Shown: positions 32,339 through 41,894, counted from the first letter of the stretch. The stretch is 58,886 nt of DNA from Scatosoma sp045660265 (GCA_045660265.1 JAZRDM010000057.1:1-58886), one strand, 5' to 3'. Notes: generated by a model not told the origin, from the sequence alone. Program-made: numbers and translations.

Positions 32339-33163
32339 ATGAGATATACAGCTAAAGCAAGTCAATACGTTTTTAAAAATTTTTGGTATATATTTCCTTT
32401 TACGGTAATACCGGCATTCTTTTTTGCTCTCGCGTTGGATGCGCCTGCATTAGAGGTGGTATTAAAAAGTTTTTTTGGCGGTCAAATCAATCAAATAACC
32501 TTTGCGGATACTTTCTGTGCGATTTCTATTTTTAATTTTGCCGACGAGCAAGCAATTATTTCGGGTATTATCGGAATTATTCTATCCATTGTTTGCGTTG
32601 CTATGTTAATGGCGATGCTGGAAAAACATATGCGTATCGGAAAACGTACGTTTAATGGCTTGTTTGCAAAGCTTAACGATAATTTGCTTTCTACAGGCGC
32701 GTTTATCTTACTGATGTTGGCGTTTTACGAATTATGGACGGTAATTACGGCTGCGCTGGTAGCATTGTTTGCAAGTATACAAACAATTGTACTTGCATAC
32801 ATTTTGACTGTAGTAGCGTTTATCGGTATGCATTTCGTTTTAATTTATGCGATTTCCACGGTATATTTGTGGTTGCCGTGTATGCAAATCACGGGATTTA
32901 AGCCCTTTGAAGCATTAAGTTATTCCTATCAGCTTGTTGCGCCTAAAACCAATCAAATTGTCTTTAGCCAAATTGCCATTTTAATTGTTGCAGAGCTTGT
33001 TATCGGGGCAATTGCAATTTTTCTGTCAGAATGGGTTATGGTGCTCGCGGCTATGGCAGCATATACGTTGATGTTGATGTTCTTTTGTGTGCGCATGCAA
33101 GTTGTATATTTCGACAGGGCGCAAATTGAAAGGGCAGACTTAGACGTTTACGGAAAATATTGA
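32339..33163 (+). CDS. Multi-pass membrane protein of unknown function
   Basis: A 274-residue protein with about six hydrophobic segments and no recognised catalytic motif. It begins MRYTAKASQYVFKNFWYIFP, which looks like a membrane-reentrant or signal-less start. The ribosome binding site is AGAGGA. The next gene begins 15 bp after the stop and encodes a protein of similar layout, so they may be paralogous partners forming one complex. No neighbour suggests a role. I do not recognise the family. Confidence 0.7.
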   Translation: MRYTAKASQYVFKNFWYIFPFTVIPAFFFALALDAPALEVVLKSFFGGQINQITFADTFCAISIFNFADEQAIISGIIGIILSIVCVAMLMAMLEKHMRIGKRTFNGLFAKLNDNLLSTGAFILLMLAFYELWTVITAALVALFASIQTIVLAYILTVVAFIGMHFVLIYAISTVYLWLPCMQITGFKPFEALSYSYQLVAPKTNQIVFSQIAILIVAELVIGAIAIFLSEWVMVLAAMAAYTLMLMFFCVRMQVVYFDRAQIERADLDVYGKY

Positions 33164-33178
33164 TAAAAGGAGAATTGT

Positions 33179-34201
33179 ATGCGGGTTCGTAACAGTATAT
33201 TATTACTTGTTGAAAACTTTAAAAACGTATATAGAATCTTAATTTATAAACTGATAATTATGTTAATAGGGACGGCTTTAATTAGTGCGTTGCTGATTCC
33301 TGGTCTTATTGAAATTTTCGAAAGCGTGCAATTTACCGCGTTGATCGAAAGTATAGAAGCATTTTTAGTAGCGTTAGTTCCTGCAGATAATGCAAGTGGT
33401 GTATTGACGCAGGCAAAGGATGCGCTACTTGGTGAAAATGGTACGTTAGCACAATTTGCAGGATTTGTAGCGGAGAAAGCTACGGGGATTATTTGGACAA
33501 TTATAGGTTGCGCAGTAATTTATTTATTGCAACGCTTTGCGGATACACTTTGCTATTTTTCTATCGGCGGTATTTTAAATGATAAAATGGCAACGTATGC
33601 TGAATCGCCATTCTCTTCTGTTTACGTTACCAATCTTGGCAAAGCAAGTATTTATAGCCTTGTTTATGTGCCGGTTGTATTTTTATTTGATTTAATCACC
33701 TGGGCATTGGCGATTTTGGTATTGACCAATCTTCCCATTTTGCTGGCATTGTTTTTAGCTGTAACGATTATCGTAGTTTGTCAAGCGGTGAAATTGACGT
33801 TTACTTCGGGTTGGTTACCGGCCATGGTCGTGGATAACAAGAAAATAAAAGACGTTATGTTTAAACGCAGTGACGAAGAAAAACAACAGCGTGCAAAAGT
33901 ATTTGCAACATATGTTGGAACAGTTTATGCGGTAATTATTCTTAATGTTATCGGTGCTCTTTGTACGTTTGGCAGCGCATTGTTGCTGACGGTGCCTATG
34001 TCCTTTTTTGTGTTTATTTGCGTACAATTTGTAAATTATTATACGTTAACAGGTAAAAAGTATTTTATTACCTACGAATCGATTGCTACCAACGAATCGC
34101 ATGGAGATAGCGAGCATTTCTTTGACTATATGCAACCTGCACAGGAACCTGCGCAAGAAATAATGGAAGATACACAAGAAACTCAAACGATAGAAATATA
34201 A
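33179..34201 (+). CDS. Multi-pass membrane protein of unknown function, partner of the upstream gene
   Basis: A 340-residue protein with about six hydrophobic segments and a C-terminal hydrophilic tail rich in glutamate, glutamine and threonine (from about residue 315). Strong AAGGAG upstream. It is cotranscribed with the gene before it (15-bp gap), and the pgcA start follows 19 bp after its stop, so all three may share one mRNA. The tail could bind a cytoplasmic partner. I do not recognise the family. Confidence 0.7.
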   Translation: MRVRNSILLLVENFKNVYRILIYKLIIMLIGTALISALLIPGLIEIFESVQFTALIESIEAFLVALVPADNASGVLTQAKDALLGENGTLAQFAGFVAEKATGIIWTIIGCAVIYLLQRFADTLCYFSIGGILNDKMATYAESPFSSVYVTNLGKASIYSLVYVPVVFLFDLITWALAILVLTNLPILLALFLAVTIIVVCQAVKLTFTSGWLPAMVVDNKKIKDVMFKRSDEEKQQRAKVFATYVGTVYAVIILNVIGALCTFGSALLLTVPMSFFVFICVQFVNYYTLTGKKYFITYESIATNESHGDSEHFFDYMQPAQEPAQEIMEDTQETQTIEI

Positions 34202-34220
34202 AATTTTTCGGGGGGAAAGT

Positions 34221-35942
34221 ATGAATTATTTTGCAAACTATCAAAAATGGCTTATGGACGAACGTCTTTGCGACAAATGCAAGGCGGAGCTTGTAAAAAT
34301 TGCGGGCGACGAGAAGGAAATTGAGTATCGCTTTGGCGGCGAACTTGAGTTTGGTACAGCTGGTATGCGCGGTCTTATCGGTTGCGGTATGAATATGATG
34401 AACGTATACACCGTTATGCGCGCTACGCAAGGGCTTTCCGAATTTATCAAAGGCCTAGGCGAAGCGGAGATGCAAAGAGGGGTTGTCATTTCTTACGATA
34501 CGCGTAGAAAATCGGAAGAATTCGCAAAAGCTGCTGCAGGCGTTTTAGCAAAAAACGGGATAAAAGCGTATTTGTTCACTGACGTACATCCTGTACCGAT
34601 GCTTTCGTATGCTGTACGTTATTTAAAAACGATTGCAGGTATTATGATTACGGCGAGCCATAACCCTAAAGAATATAACGGCTATAAGGTATACGGCGAA
34701 GACGGCGCGCAAATGTCGCCTGAAGATACTGCAAAAGTGGTAAATCACATTCAGGAGATTACCGATTATTTGTCTGTTTCCGCTTGTGAAGACAGTGATT
34801 TAATCGTGCCTGTGCCTAAGAAATTGGATGAAGATTACGTAAACGAACTGTCCGCATTAACGCTCTCCAAAGAGGCGGTTGAAAAGTGTGGGGCGAATTT
34901 GAAACTCGTTTATACTCCCGTACACGGTAGCGGTTACGCACCTGTTATGTCCATTTTAAACAAGCTTGGTATTAACGTTACGGTTGTAGAAGAACAAGCG
35001 CAAAAAGATACGGAATTTTCGACGGTAAAAGTGCCTAATCCCGAATATAAAGAAACTCTTTCTATGGGTATTGCGCTCGCTGAAAAAATCTCTGCTGACG
35101 TTGTATTTGGCACCGATCCAGATTCGGATAGATTAGGGGTAGCATTGAAAGATGACAACGGGGAGTTTGTCGCTTTATCGGGTAATCAAGTAGGCATTTT
35201 GTTGTTAGACTATATTTTACAGCGTTTGGCTGATGATAAAACAATGCCTGCCAATGCAGCGGTGGTAAAATCGTTTGTTACGACGGGTATGGCGAAAGCA
35301 CTTTGCGACGATTACGGCGTAACTTTATACGAAACGCCTGTTGGTTTTAAATTTATTGGTGAAAAAATCAAGCAATGGGAAGCAGACGGCAAGCATACTT
35401 ATGTATTCGGTTTTGAAGAATCTTGCGGATATCTTCGCGGTACGCATGCAAGAGATAAGGATGCTGTTGTTGCGTCTATGCTTTGCGCGGAAATGGTTTG
35501 TTACTATACATACGTAGGAAAAAGCGTATACGGACGTTTGCAAGAAATTTATGCGAAATATGGTTTCGTGCTTGATAAAAACGTATCTATTCAATATTCC
35601 GGCTTAAACGCTATGAAAGAAATGAATGGCGTAGTGGATGCCTTAAAGCAAATCAAGGTAGATGCGTTTGCGGGCGTTAAAGTGAATGCAGTGAGAGATT
35701 ATAGCGCTGCGAAGCGTATCGATTACGTAAAGGGCGAAATACAAACAATGGATATTCCAAAATGTAATTGTGTATATTACGAATTGGATGGCGGTTCGTT
35801 CGTTTGCGTAAGGCCTTCGGGAACGGAGCCCAAGCTTAAAATCTATTATTCGTTGAAAGCAAAAGACGAAGAAGCGGCAAATGCCAAGTTGGAAGAAATC
35901 CAAATTGACGTTGCGGCACTTTTGGAAAGAGCAAAGAAATAA
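34221..35942 (+). CDS. pgcA: Phosphoglucomutase/phosphomannomutase
   Basis: A 573-residue alpha-D-phosphohexomutase interconverting glucose-1-phosphate and glucose-6-phosphate (and probably mannose forms). The phosphoserine loop TASHNP is at 144-149 (S146), the metal loop GTDPDSDR at about 298-305, and the sugar-binding GFEESCGY at about 396-403. The phosphate-binding RPSGTEPKLKIYY lies near the end. Size and order match bacterial PgcA. It connects glycogen or maltodextrin breakdown to glycolysis. GGGGG upstream of the start at 34221 acts as the ribosome binding site. A strong hairpin follows and is shared with the convergent nifJ gene. Confidence 0.95.
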   Translation: MNYFANYQKWLMDERLCDKCKAELVKIAGDEKEIEYRFGGELEFGTAGMRGLIGCGMNMMNVYTVMRATQGLSEFIKGLGEAEMQRGVVISYDTRRKSEEFAKAAAGVLAKNGIKAYLFTDVHPVPMLSYAVRYLKTIAGIMITASHNPKEYNGYKVYGEDGAQMSPEDTAKVVNHIQEITDYLSVSACEDSDLIVPVPKKLDEDYVNELSALTLSKEAVEKCGANLKLVYTPVHGSGYAPVMSILNKLGINVTVVEEQAQKDTEFSTVKVPNPEYKETLSMGIALAEKISADVVFGTDPDSDRLGVALKDDNGEFVALSGNQVGILLLDYILQRLADDKTMPANAAVVKSFVTTGMAKALCDDYGVTLYETPVGFKFIGEKIKQWEADGKHTYVFGFEESCGYLRGTHARDKDAVVASMLCAEMVCYYTYVGKSVYGRLQEIYAKYGFVLDKNVSIQYSGLNAMKEMNGVVDALKQIKVDAFAGVKVNAVRDYSAAKRIDYVKGEIQTMDIPKCNCVYYELDGGSFVCVRPSGTEPKLKIYYSLKAKDEEAANAKLEEIQIDVAALLERAKK

Positions 35943-35950
35943 AATAAACA

Positions 35951-35980
35951 CCCCGTCCTGCATAGGACGGGGGCTTTTTT
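35951..35980 (+). terminator. Bidirectional terminator between pgcA and nifJ
   Basis: Eight-pair stem CCCCGTCC / GGACGGGG with a six-base loop. A T-run lies on the plus side and an A-rich tract on the other side serves the convergent gene. The nifJ stop codon overlaps the T-run. Confidence 0.85.
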
Positions 35981-38900
35981 ACAATTGCGATAATTTTTCT
36001 AAGAAAGCCAAACGTTCTTGGCTTTCTTTTTTTAATTCGGCAAAAAGCTCTTCTGCTTGTTCTTGTTCTAAAACTTTATAAAGAGATGTGAATCTTCCTT
36101 GCGTGTTTAAAAACTCCGTTATGTCCACGCTTGTTTTTTTGCTATCTATGCACAAAGGATTTTTGCCTTCGGCTTTTTTGCGTGGGTCGAAGCGATATAA
36201 AGGAAAATAACCGCTGTCGACGGCAAGTTTTTCAGCTTGCATACTCTTGCTCATATTTTCGCCGTGCGCGATACAAGGTGAGTATGCAATAATGAGGGAG
36301 GCCCCGTCATAGCTTTCTGCTTCGGATAAAGCGGTGAGATATTGTTGCATATTTGCACCCATAGCCACTTGTGCCACGTAAACGTTTCCGTACGTCATTG
36401 CCATTAGTCCTAAATCTTTCTTTTTATGCTTTTTTCCGCCGGCAGCAAAGCGCGCTACGGCTGCTTTTGGTGTCGCTTTAGATGCTTGTCCGCCTGTATT
36501 AGAATATACTTCTGAATCAAGAATAAGAACGTTCACGTTAGGGTTTAAAGCAAGTACGTGGTCCAAGCCGCCGTATCCGATATCGTATGCCCAGCCGTCG
36601 CCGCCGATAATCCAAACGCTTTTTTCTTGATTGTTTTCTTTGACGTCAAGCGCAAGTCGCATTCCGTAACCAAATTCCGCGTTGTCTTCAAACAGCGAGC
36701 TTGCCCATGCAGGACCTTGACCTTGTTGGTTGACGGCGTACGGACAAGAAGGCGCAGAACCGCCGTAGATGGACGAGCAGCCCGTTGCGTTAGCGATAAG
36801 CAGTTTTTCGCCAAAAAGCTGCGTTAAAACTTTGATATAAGGGGTTTCTCCGCATCCCGCGCAGGCGTAAGAGAACTCGAAAAGAGGTGGATAAAATTGA
36901 CTGCCCTTGACGGTGTTTCGTTTAAACGCAGGGAGAGATTGAACGGGAAGCTTTTGGAAAAAATCCCAAAGTTTTATTTGAGACGCTGGTATTTTTTCGG
37001 GCGGTTGCATAATCAATGCTTTTTTAGGGGCTGGGCATACGTTAGCACAAATTCCGCAACCCATACAATGTTCGTAGCAAACTTGTATTTTAAAGCGTTT
37101 ATCTTTTGCGCCAAACGCTGGCAGTGTAATCATTCCGTCGGGCAATTCTTGATTTTCGTCGATAAGATAGGGACGGATTGTGGCGTGTGGGCAAACGTAT
37201 GCGCATTGGTTGCATTGAATACAGTGTTCGGCAATCCACTCGGGGAGAAGCGCGGAAATTCCGCGATCTTCATATTTCGCGGTGGCGGTGGGAACGCTTC
37301 CGTCGGGCGAAAATTTGGAAACGGGTAATTGGTTTCCTTGCAGACGTAAAATTGGCTGTATAAATTGTTGAAAATACTCATTGTTGTTTGAGTTGAAGTG
37401 TGTTTTTTCGGTTGCTTCAGTCCAAGTTTCTGGATAATTTATTTCTTTTAGGGAAGCTAACGTTTGGTCAATGGCGTTATAGTTTTTTTGCACGACGTCT
37501 TGGCTTTTTTTAGAAAACTTTTTTGCTAAATCTTCTTTTAAATAAGCAATGGCTTGTTCGTAAGGTAAAATGTGGGGATGCAGGGCAAAAAAAGCCGCTT
37601 GCATAATCATACCTGTTCTGCCGCTTAATCCATTTTCTTTGGCTATTTTTGTGCCGTCAAGAACGTAAAAACGAAGCTGTTTCTCCGCGATACATCTTTT
37701 TGTTGCATTAGGCAAAAAGCGTTCTAGTTGATCAAGCGTTGTATGAGGAGTATTTAATAAAAAAATTCCTCCCTGTTTTATTTTTTTTAAAAAATCATAA
37801 CGTTCTAGATAGGAAGGATTATGGCAGGATAAAAAATCTGCTTGTTCGATAAGATACGAGGAAGAGATAGGCTCTTTTCCAAACCGTAGATGAGAAATGG
37901 TAGCGCCACCTGATTTTTTTGAATCGTACTCAAAATATGCTTGCGCGTATAAATTTGTTTTATCGCCGATAATTGAAACGGCATTTTTATTCGATCCAAC
38001 TGTTCCGTCTGAACCAAGGCCGTAAAATAAGCAGGAAATACAGTCTTCTTCAGCAATGTGATATTCGCTATTTATTGTAAGCGAGGTATATGATACGTCG
38101 TCGTTAATACCAACGGTAAAATGATTTTTAGGATTTTCCTGCTTTAAATTTTGTAAAACTGCGTAAGCGCAAGAAGGGGTAAAATCTTTGCCCCCCAAAC
38201 CGTATCTGCCACCTATAACGCGAATATCATTTTTTTTGTTTTCTAAAAGAGCGGCGCAAACGTCCAAGTATAATGGTTCTCCTAACGCACCGCATTCTTT
38301 TGTTCTATCTAAGACGGCAATGTTTTTACAACTGTTTGGTAAGGCGTTTAAAAAGTGTACGGCGGAAAAAGGACGGTATAAACGTACTTTGATAATGCCG
38401 AAACTCTCTCCTTGTTCATTTTCGTATTCAATCGTTTTTTGCATGGCGGAACAACCGCTACCCATCATAACAACAACGTTTTCTGCGTTTTTATTACCGA
38501 AGTAATCGAATAAGTGATAAGCTCTGCCTGTGATTTTGGTAACTTTATCCATTATATTTTCAACGATTCTTGGGGTATTGAAATAGAATGGATTGGCGCG
38601 TTCTCTGTTTTGAAAGTAAATATCCCCATTTTGTGCTGTACCGCGTTGGATAGGATTTTTAGGAGAAAGGGATCGGTTTTTGAATGATGCAATGTCTTTT
38701 ACGTCAACCAGTTTGTTAAGTTCCTCGTACTCTATAACGTCGATTTTATTAAATTCGTGTGAGGTGCGAAATCCATCAAAAAAATGCATAAATGGTACGC
38801 TTGTTTTTAAAGTGGAAAGGTGGGAAATTAAGGAAAAATCCATAGCTTCTTGAACAGAAGAAGAACATAACATTGCAAAGCCTGTTTGTCGGCAAGCCAT

Positions 38901-39284
38901 TACGTCTTGATGATCGCCGAAGATGTTTAAAGCGTGGGTAGATAACGCTCTAGCGCTTACATGAAAGACGGTGGGGAGCAATTCGCCTGCAATTTTATAC
39001 ATGTTCGGGATCATAAGTAATAAGCCTTGGCTGCATGTATACGTAGTGGTTAATCCGCCGCAAGTTAATGCACCATGTACTGCGCCGGCGACGCCGCTTT
39101 CCGATTGCATCTGTGTTATTTTTGGCGTTTCACCAAAAAGATTCTTTTTTTGTTTGCTGGCCCATTCGTCTACGGCTTCCGCCATAGGAGAGGAGGGGGT
39201 GATGGGGTAAATAACGGCAATTTCGCTTAATGCATAAGAAATATATGCCGTTGCACTATTTGCATCCATTGTTTGCTTTTTCAT
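35979..39284 (-). CDS. nifJ: Pyruvate:ferredoxin (flavodoxin) oxidoreductase
   Basis: A 1101-residue enzyme oxidising pyruvate to acetyl-CoA and CO2 while reducing ferredoxin. It is a single chain with the N-terminal catalytic domains (YPITPSSPMAEAVDEW at about 20-35), two ferredoxin-type cluster motifs CIQCNQCAYVCP (about 684-695) and CMGCGICANVCP (about 740-751), and the C-terminal thiamine-diphosphate domain (GGDGWAYDIGYGGLDHVL at about 925-942) with flanking cluster cysteines CAGC and GCSS. It is slightly shorter than the usual 1170-1190, with no missing motif seen. Its start has GGAGG. It gives an alternative to the split PFL and feeds the ferredoxin-linked hydrogenase and reductase. Confidence 0.95.
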   Translation of the reverse strand: MKKQTMDANSATAYISYALSEIAVIYPITPSSPMAEAVDEWASKQKKNLFGETPKITQMQSESGVAGAVHGALTCGGLTTTYTCSQGLLLMIPNMYKIAGELLPTVFHVSARALSTHALNIFGDHQDVMACRQTGFAMLCSSSVQEAMDFSLISHLSTLKTSVPFMHFFDGFRTSHEFNKIDVIEYEELNKLVDVKDIASFKNRSLSPKNPIQRGTAQNGDIYFQNRERANPFYFNTPRIVENIMDKVTKITGRAYHLFDYFGNKNAENVVVMMGSGCSAMQKTIEYENEQGESFGIIKVRLYRPFSAVHFLNALPNSCKNIAVLDRTKECGALGEPLYLDVCAALLENKKNDIRVIGGRYGLGGKDFTPSCAYAVLQNLKQENPKNHFTVGINDDVSYTSLTINSEYHIAEEDCISCLFYGLGSDGTVGSNKNAVSIIGDKTNLYAQAYFEYDSKKSGGATISHLRFGKEPISSSYLIEQADFLSCHNPSYLERYDFLKKIKQGGIFLLNTPHTTLDQLERFLPNATKRCIAEKQLRFYVLDGTKIAKENGLSGRTGMIMQAAFFALHPHILPYEQAIAYLKEDLAKKFSKKSQDVVQKNYNAIDQTLASLKEINYPETWTEATEKTHFNSNNNEYFQQFIQPILRLQGNQLPVSKFSPDGSVPTATAKYEDRGISALLPEWIAEHCIQCNQCAYVCPHATIRPYLIDENQELPDGMITLPAFGAKDKRFKIQVCYEHCMGCGICANVCPAPKKALIMQPPEKIPASQIKLWDFFQKLPVQSLPAFKRNTVKGSQFYPPLFEFSYACAGCGETPYIKVLTQLFGEKLLIANATGCSSIYGGSAPSCPYAVNQQGQGPAWASSLFEDNAEFGYGMRLALDVKENNQEKSVWIIGGDGWAYDIGYGGLDHVLALNPNVNVLILDSEVYSNTGGQASKATPKAAVARFAAGGKKHKKKDLGLMAMTYGNVYVAQVAMGANMQQYLTALSEAESYDGASLIIAYSPCIAHGENMSKSMQAEKLAVDSGYFPLYRFDPRKKAEGKNPLCIDSKKTSVDITEFLNTQGRFTSLYKVLEQEQAEELFAELKKESQERLAFLEKLSQL

Positions 39285-39414
39285 GGTAATCCTCCATTGG
39301 TTTTTGTTTTAGTATGTTCATTTAAAGGAAAAATAATCATTAACAGTAGTTTTGCATATGATAAAAGTAATAAAAAAGATTTTCAGAAAAATTGAACAAA
39401 TGTTCGCTAAATGC

Positions 39415-39443
39415 TTGATTTTCTTAAAAAAACGTGGTAAAAT
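39415..39443 (+). promoter_or_regulatory. Promoter of the helicase gene
   Basis: TTGATT (39415-39420), 17-bp spacer, TAAAAT (39438-39443). Start of transcription would be near 39450, three bases from the ATG at 39453. Confidence 0.6.
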
Positions 39444-39452
39444 ATGGGTATT

Positions 39453-40703
39453 ATGAAGATAGAACTTACTTTGGACCAGCAAAATGCGAAAAATTTTATA
39501 GTGGAATGGTTTTTGCATACGGATGACCAAGTATTTGTTTTGTCTGGATATGCGGGGACGGGGAAGACTTTTTTAATCAATCACGTGATAAAAGACGTTT
39601 TGTATTTGGAAGCGGGTACGGAGGCGGTATTTGTTACGCCGACGGGAAAAGCGGCGACGGTGTTAGCGCAAAATGGTACGGTGGCGGGAACGGTGCATTC
39701 GCTTATCTATATACGTAACGAAGATGATTTTGACGTTGACGAAAACGGCGAGATTGTCGAACGAGAAGAGCTGTCTTTTTATAAGCGTGAAAAAATAGAC
39801 GAAAAGATTCGGCTGATTGTCATAGACGAAGCGTCGATGGTAAACGAAACAGTTTTAAACGATTTGCTTTCTTTTGGGGTGAAATGTCTCTTTTGCGGTG
39901 ATGGCGCGCAGCTTCCGCCTGTAAATGGGGCTTGCCCGTTACTGACAACTCCGCATTATACAATGAAAGAAATTGTGCGTCAGGCTAAAGATAATCCTAT
40001 TATTCAGCTTGCCACAATGGCTCGGCAAGGGAATCTAATTGCTTATGGCAACTATGGAGATAAAGCATGTGTCATTTCTCGTCATGCGTTTCGTGGGAAG
40101 GAAAGAGAGAGGTTGCTTTTAAAGGCGGATCAAATTATTTGCGGGAGAAATTCAACTCGCGTATCTATCAATGACGAAATTCGTCAATATAAAGGAATCG
40201 GTGAAACTCAGTTTCCAGTGGAGAACGAAAAACTAATCTGCACACTCAATGATTGGGAAAAACCGTTGGACGAGCATAAAAAGTTTTTTTTGGTCAATGG
40301 GCTTATCGGTACGGCAAGCAATGTACAAGAATGCATGGATGGGCTTGCAATAATGGATTTTAAAGTTGATTTCGCCAAAGAAAGCGTGCGCGTGCCATTT
40401 GATACAGGTATTTTCTTGAATGGAAAATATAATCATCATTACGGTGAACGAGCTGTAACGTTTGCGGATGGAACGGTGGCGCATGAAGATAATTTTACTT
40501 TGTTGCATCGTCTTAAAGTGGTGAATGATGAACCGATTTGCCGTTTTGAATTCGCTTATGCGGTTACTTGTCATAAAGCGCAAGGCTCTGAATTTGATTT
40601 TGTTATCGTTTTTGATGAGTCGTGGGCATTCGGGGAAGAAAAAAATCGTTGGCTGTATACGGCAATTACACGTGCTAAAGAAAAATTATTGATTATTCGT
40701 TGA
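39453..40703 (+). CDS. RecD/Dda-like ATP-dependent DNA helicase
   Basis: A 416-residue superfamily 1B helicase. Walker A GYAGTGKT is at 32-39, Walker B VIDEAS at about 126-131, motif III FCGDGAQLPPV at about 147-157, the UvrD-like C-terminal box CHKAQGSEFDFVIV at about 370-383, and LYTAITRAKEKLLII closes the protein. This is a small single-subunit form, not the RecD subunit of RecBCD. Two start codons exist (39444 and 39453). The promoter places the start of transcription near 39450, which favours 39453 and implies a nearly leaderless mRNA. The ttcA-like gene follows with its own promoter overlapping the stop codon. Confidence 0.88.
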   Translation: MKIELTLDQQNAKNFIVEWFLHTDDQVFVLSGYAGTGKTFLINHVIKDVLYLEAGTEAVFVTPTGKAATVLAQNGTVAGTVHSLIYIRNEDDFDVDENGEIVEREELSFYKREKIDEKIRLIVIDEASMVNETVLNDLLSFGVKCLFCGDGAQLPPVNGACPLLTTPHYTMKEIVRQAKDNPIIQLATMARQGNLIAYGNYGDKACVISRHAFRGKERERLLLKADQIICGRNSTRVSINDEIRQYKGIGETQFPVENEKLICTLNDWEKPLDEHKKFFLVNGLIGTASNVQECMDGLAIMDFKVDFAKESVRVPFDTGIFLNGKYNHHYGERAVTFADGTVAHEDNFTLLHRLKVVNDEPICRFEFAYAVTCHKAQGSEFDFVIVFDESWAFGEEKNRWLYTAITRAKEKLLIIR

Positions 40704-40728
40704 CGGCTCGCTTTCAATTTGATATAAT
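40700..40728 (+). promoter_or_regulatory. Sigma-A promoter of the TtcA-like gene
   Basis: TTGACG (40700-40705, overlapping the helicase stop), 17-bp spacer, TATAAT (40723-40728). It excludes an in-frame ATG at 40700 as start. Confidence 0.75.
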
Positions 40729-40753
40729 GGTAAAAAACAATTGGGAAGTAATT

Positions 40754-41599
40754 ATGGCCAAGCAGTTGGAAAGATATCAAGAAATTGAGCGTTCGATTAT
40801 TACGACGTATAGAAAAGAATTATGGTCGCCTTTTATTTTAGCTGTAAAAAAATATCGGTTGATAGAGAAAGGGGATAAAATTGCCGTTTGTATTTCGGGT
40901 GGTAAAGATAGTATTATTTTGGCGAAATTACTGCAGGAATTGCAAAGACACAGCGAGGTGCCGTTCGAACTTGTTTTTTTGGCGATGGATCCTGGTTATA
41001 ATGCTGAAAACAGACGGCAAATTGAAGAAAATGCTCAGTTGTTGCGTATTCCTTTAACGATATTTGAAAGTGATATTTTTGCTGCGTCGGAAATGGCTGC
41101 TGGGGATTCTCCTTGTTATCTTTGTGCAAGAATGCGCAGAGGGCATTTGTACGCAAAAGCCAAAGAGCTTGGTTGCAATAAAATTGCATTAGGACATCAT
41201 AAAAGCGACGTGATTGAAACGACGGTAATGGGTATGTTGTATGGTGGACAATTGCAAGGAATGCTTCCAAAAATTAAAAGCGCAAATTTTGAAGGAATGA
41301 CGCTTATTCGTCCTCTTTATTGCGTGTTAGAACGAGATATTTTACGCTGGAAAGAATATAATAACTTGCAGTTTATTGCCTGTGCATGTCGTTTTACTGA
41401 AAATATTGAACGAGAGGATTCTCCTGTATTTTCCGCTAGGAAACGAGTGAAAGAGCTAATTGCAGATTTAAAAAAAGAAAATGACAACGTAGAAAATAAT
41501 ATTTTTCAAAGCATTCATAATGTACAATTAGATACGCTTGCTGAATATAAACAAGACGGTATAAAACACAGTTTTTTAGAGAAATTTAACGAGGAATAA
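40754..41599 (+). CDS. TtcA-like tRNA 2-thiolation protein (PP-loop ATPase)
   Basis: A 281-residue protein with the PP-loop SGGKDS (48-53) that adenylates a tRNA base before sulfur insertion. TtcA-type cysteines are present as CYLC (in GDSPCYLCARMRRG, about 121-134) and as CAC (about 213-215), consistent with a [4Fe-4S] enzyme. E. coli TtcA makes 2-thiocytidine 32. The Clostridia family members are often only called ATP-binding protein. The start at 40754 has GGGAAG upstream and lies below the promoter. An in-frame upstream ATG at 40700 is inside the -35 box. Confidence 0.85.
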   Translation: MAKQLERYQEIERSIITTYRKELWSPFILAVKKYRLIEKGDKIAVCISGGKDSIILAKLLQELQRHSEVPFELVFLAMDPGYNAENRRQIEENAQLLRIPLTIFESDIFAASEMAAGDSPCYLCARMRRGHLYAKAKELGCNKIALGHHKSDVIETTVMGMLYGGQLQGMLPKIKSANFEGMTLIRPLYCVLERDILRWKEYNNLQFIACACRFTENIEREDSPVFSARKRVKELIADLKKENDNVENNIFQSIHNVQLDTLAEYKQDGIKHSFLEKFNEE

Positions 41600-41602
41600 A
41601 CT

Positions 41603-41631
41603 GTCATAATCTTAATATTTTGGCATAAAAT
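41603..41631 (+). promoter_or_regulatory. Sigma-E-like sporulation promoter of yabP
   Basis: GTCATAAT (41603-41610), 13-bp spacer, CATAAAAT (41624-41631). This matches the mother-cell sigma-E consensus (about KMATATT-N13-15-CATACAAT). In B. subtilis yabP is also in the sigma-E regulon. The start codon is only five bases past the -10 box. Confidence 0.55.
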
Positions 41632-41636
41632 AGGAT

Positions 41637-41894
41637 ATGCAAGAAAATAATAGAAACCATATCCTTACGATTGAACAAAAGAAAAATATTGGTATTAGCG
41701 GTGTGGAAAGCGTTTTGGCGTTTTCGGAAACAAAAATATTGTTGGCGCTTTTAGATGGCGGCAGGCTTAGTGTTTTGGGAACGGGTATGAAAATCGTTGG
41801 TTTTTCCAAAACAGAAGGGAGATTTTCCGCGGAAGGTAGTATTTCGGGCGTTTCCTATGGCGCAAAAAATTTGGCGGCGAAACTGTTTAAATAA
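41637..41894 (+). CDS. yabP: Sporulation protein YabP
   Basis: An 85-residue protein of the YabP/YqfC family, needed for spore coat or cortex formation in the mother cell. It has the family core ISGVESVLAFSETKILL (about 20-36), DGGRLSVLGTGMKI (about 40-53) and SISGVSYG toward the end. It overlaps yabQ by one base, and yabP-yabQ-divIC order is the same as in Bacillus. A sigma-E-like promoter lies immediately upstream. The implied 5' leader is nearly absent, although AGGAT just before the ATG may help. Confidence 0.9.
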   Translation: MQENNRNHILTIEQKKNIGISGVESVLAFSETKILLALLDGGRLSVLGTGMKIVGFSKTEGRFSAEGSISGVSYGAKNLAAKLFK

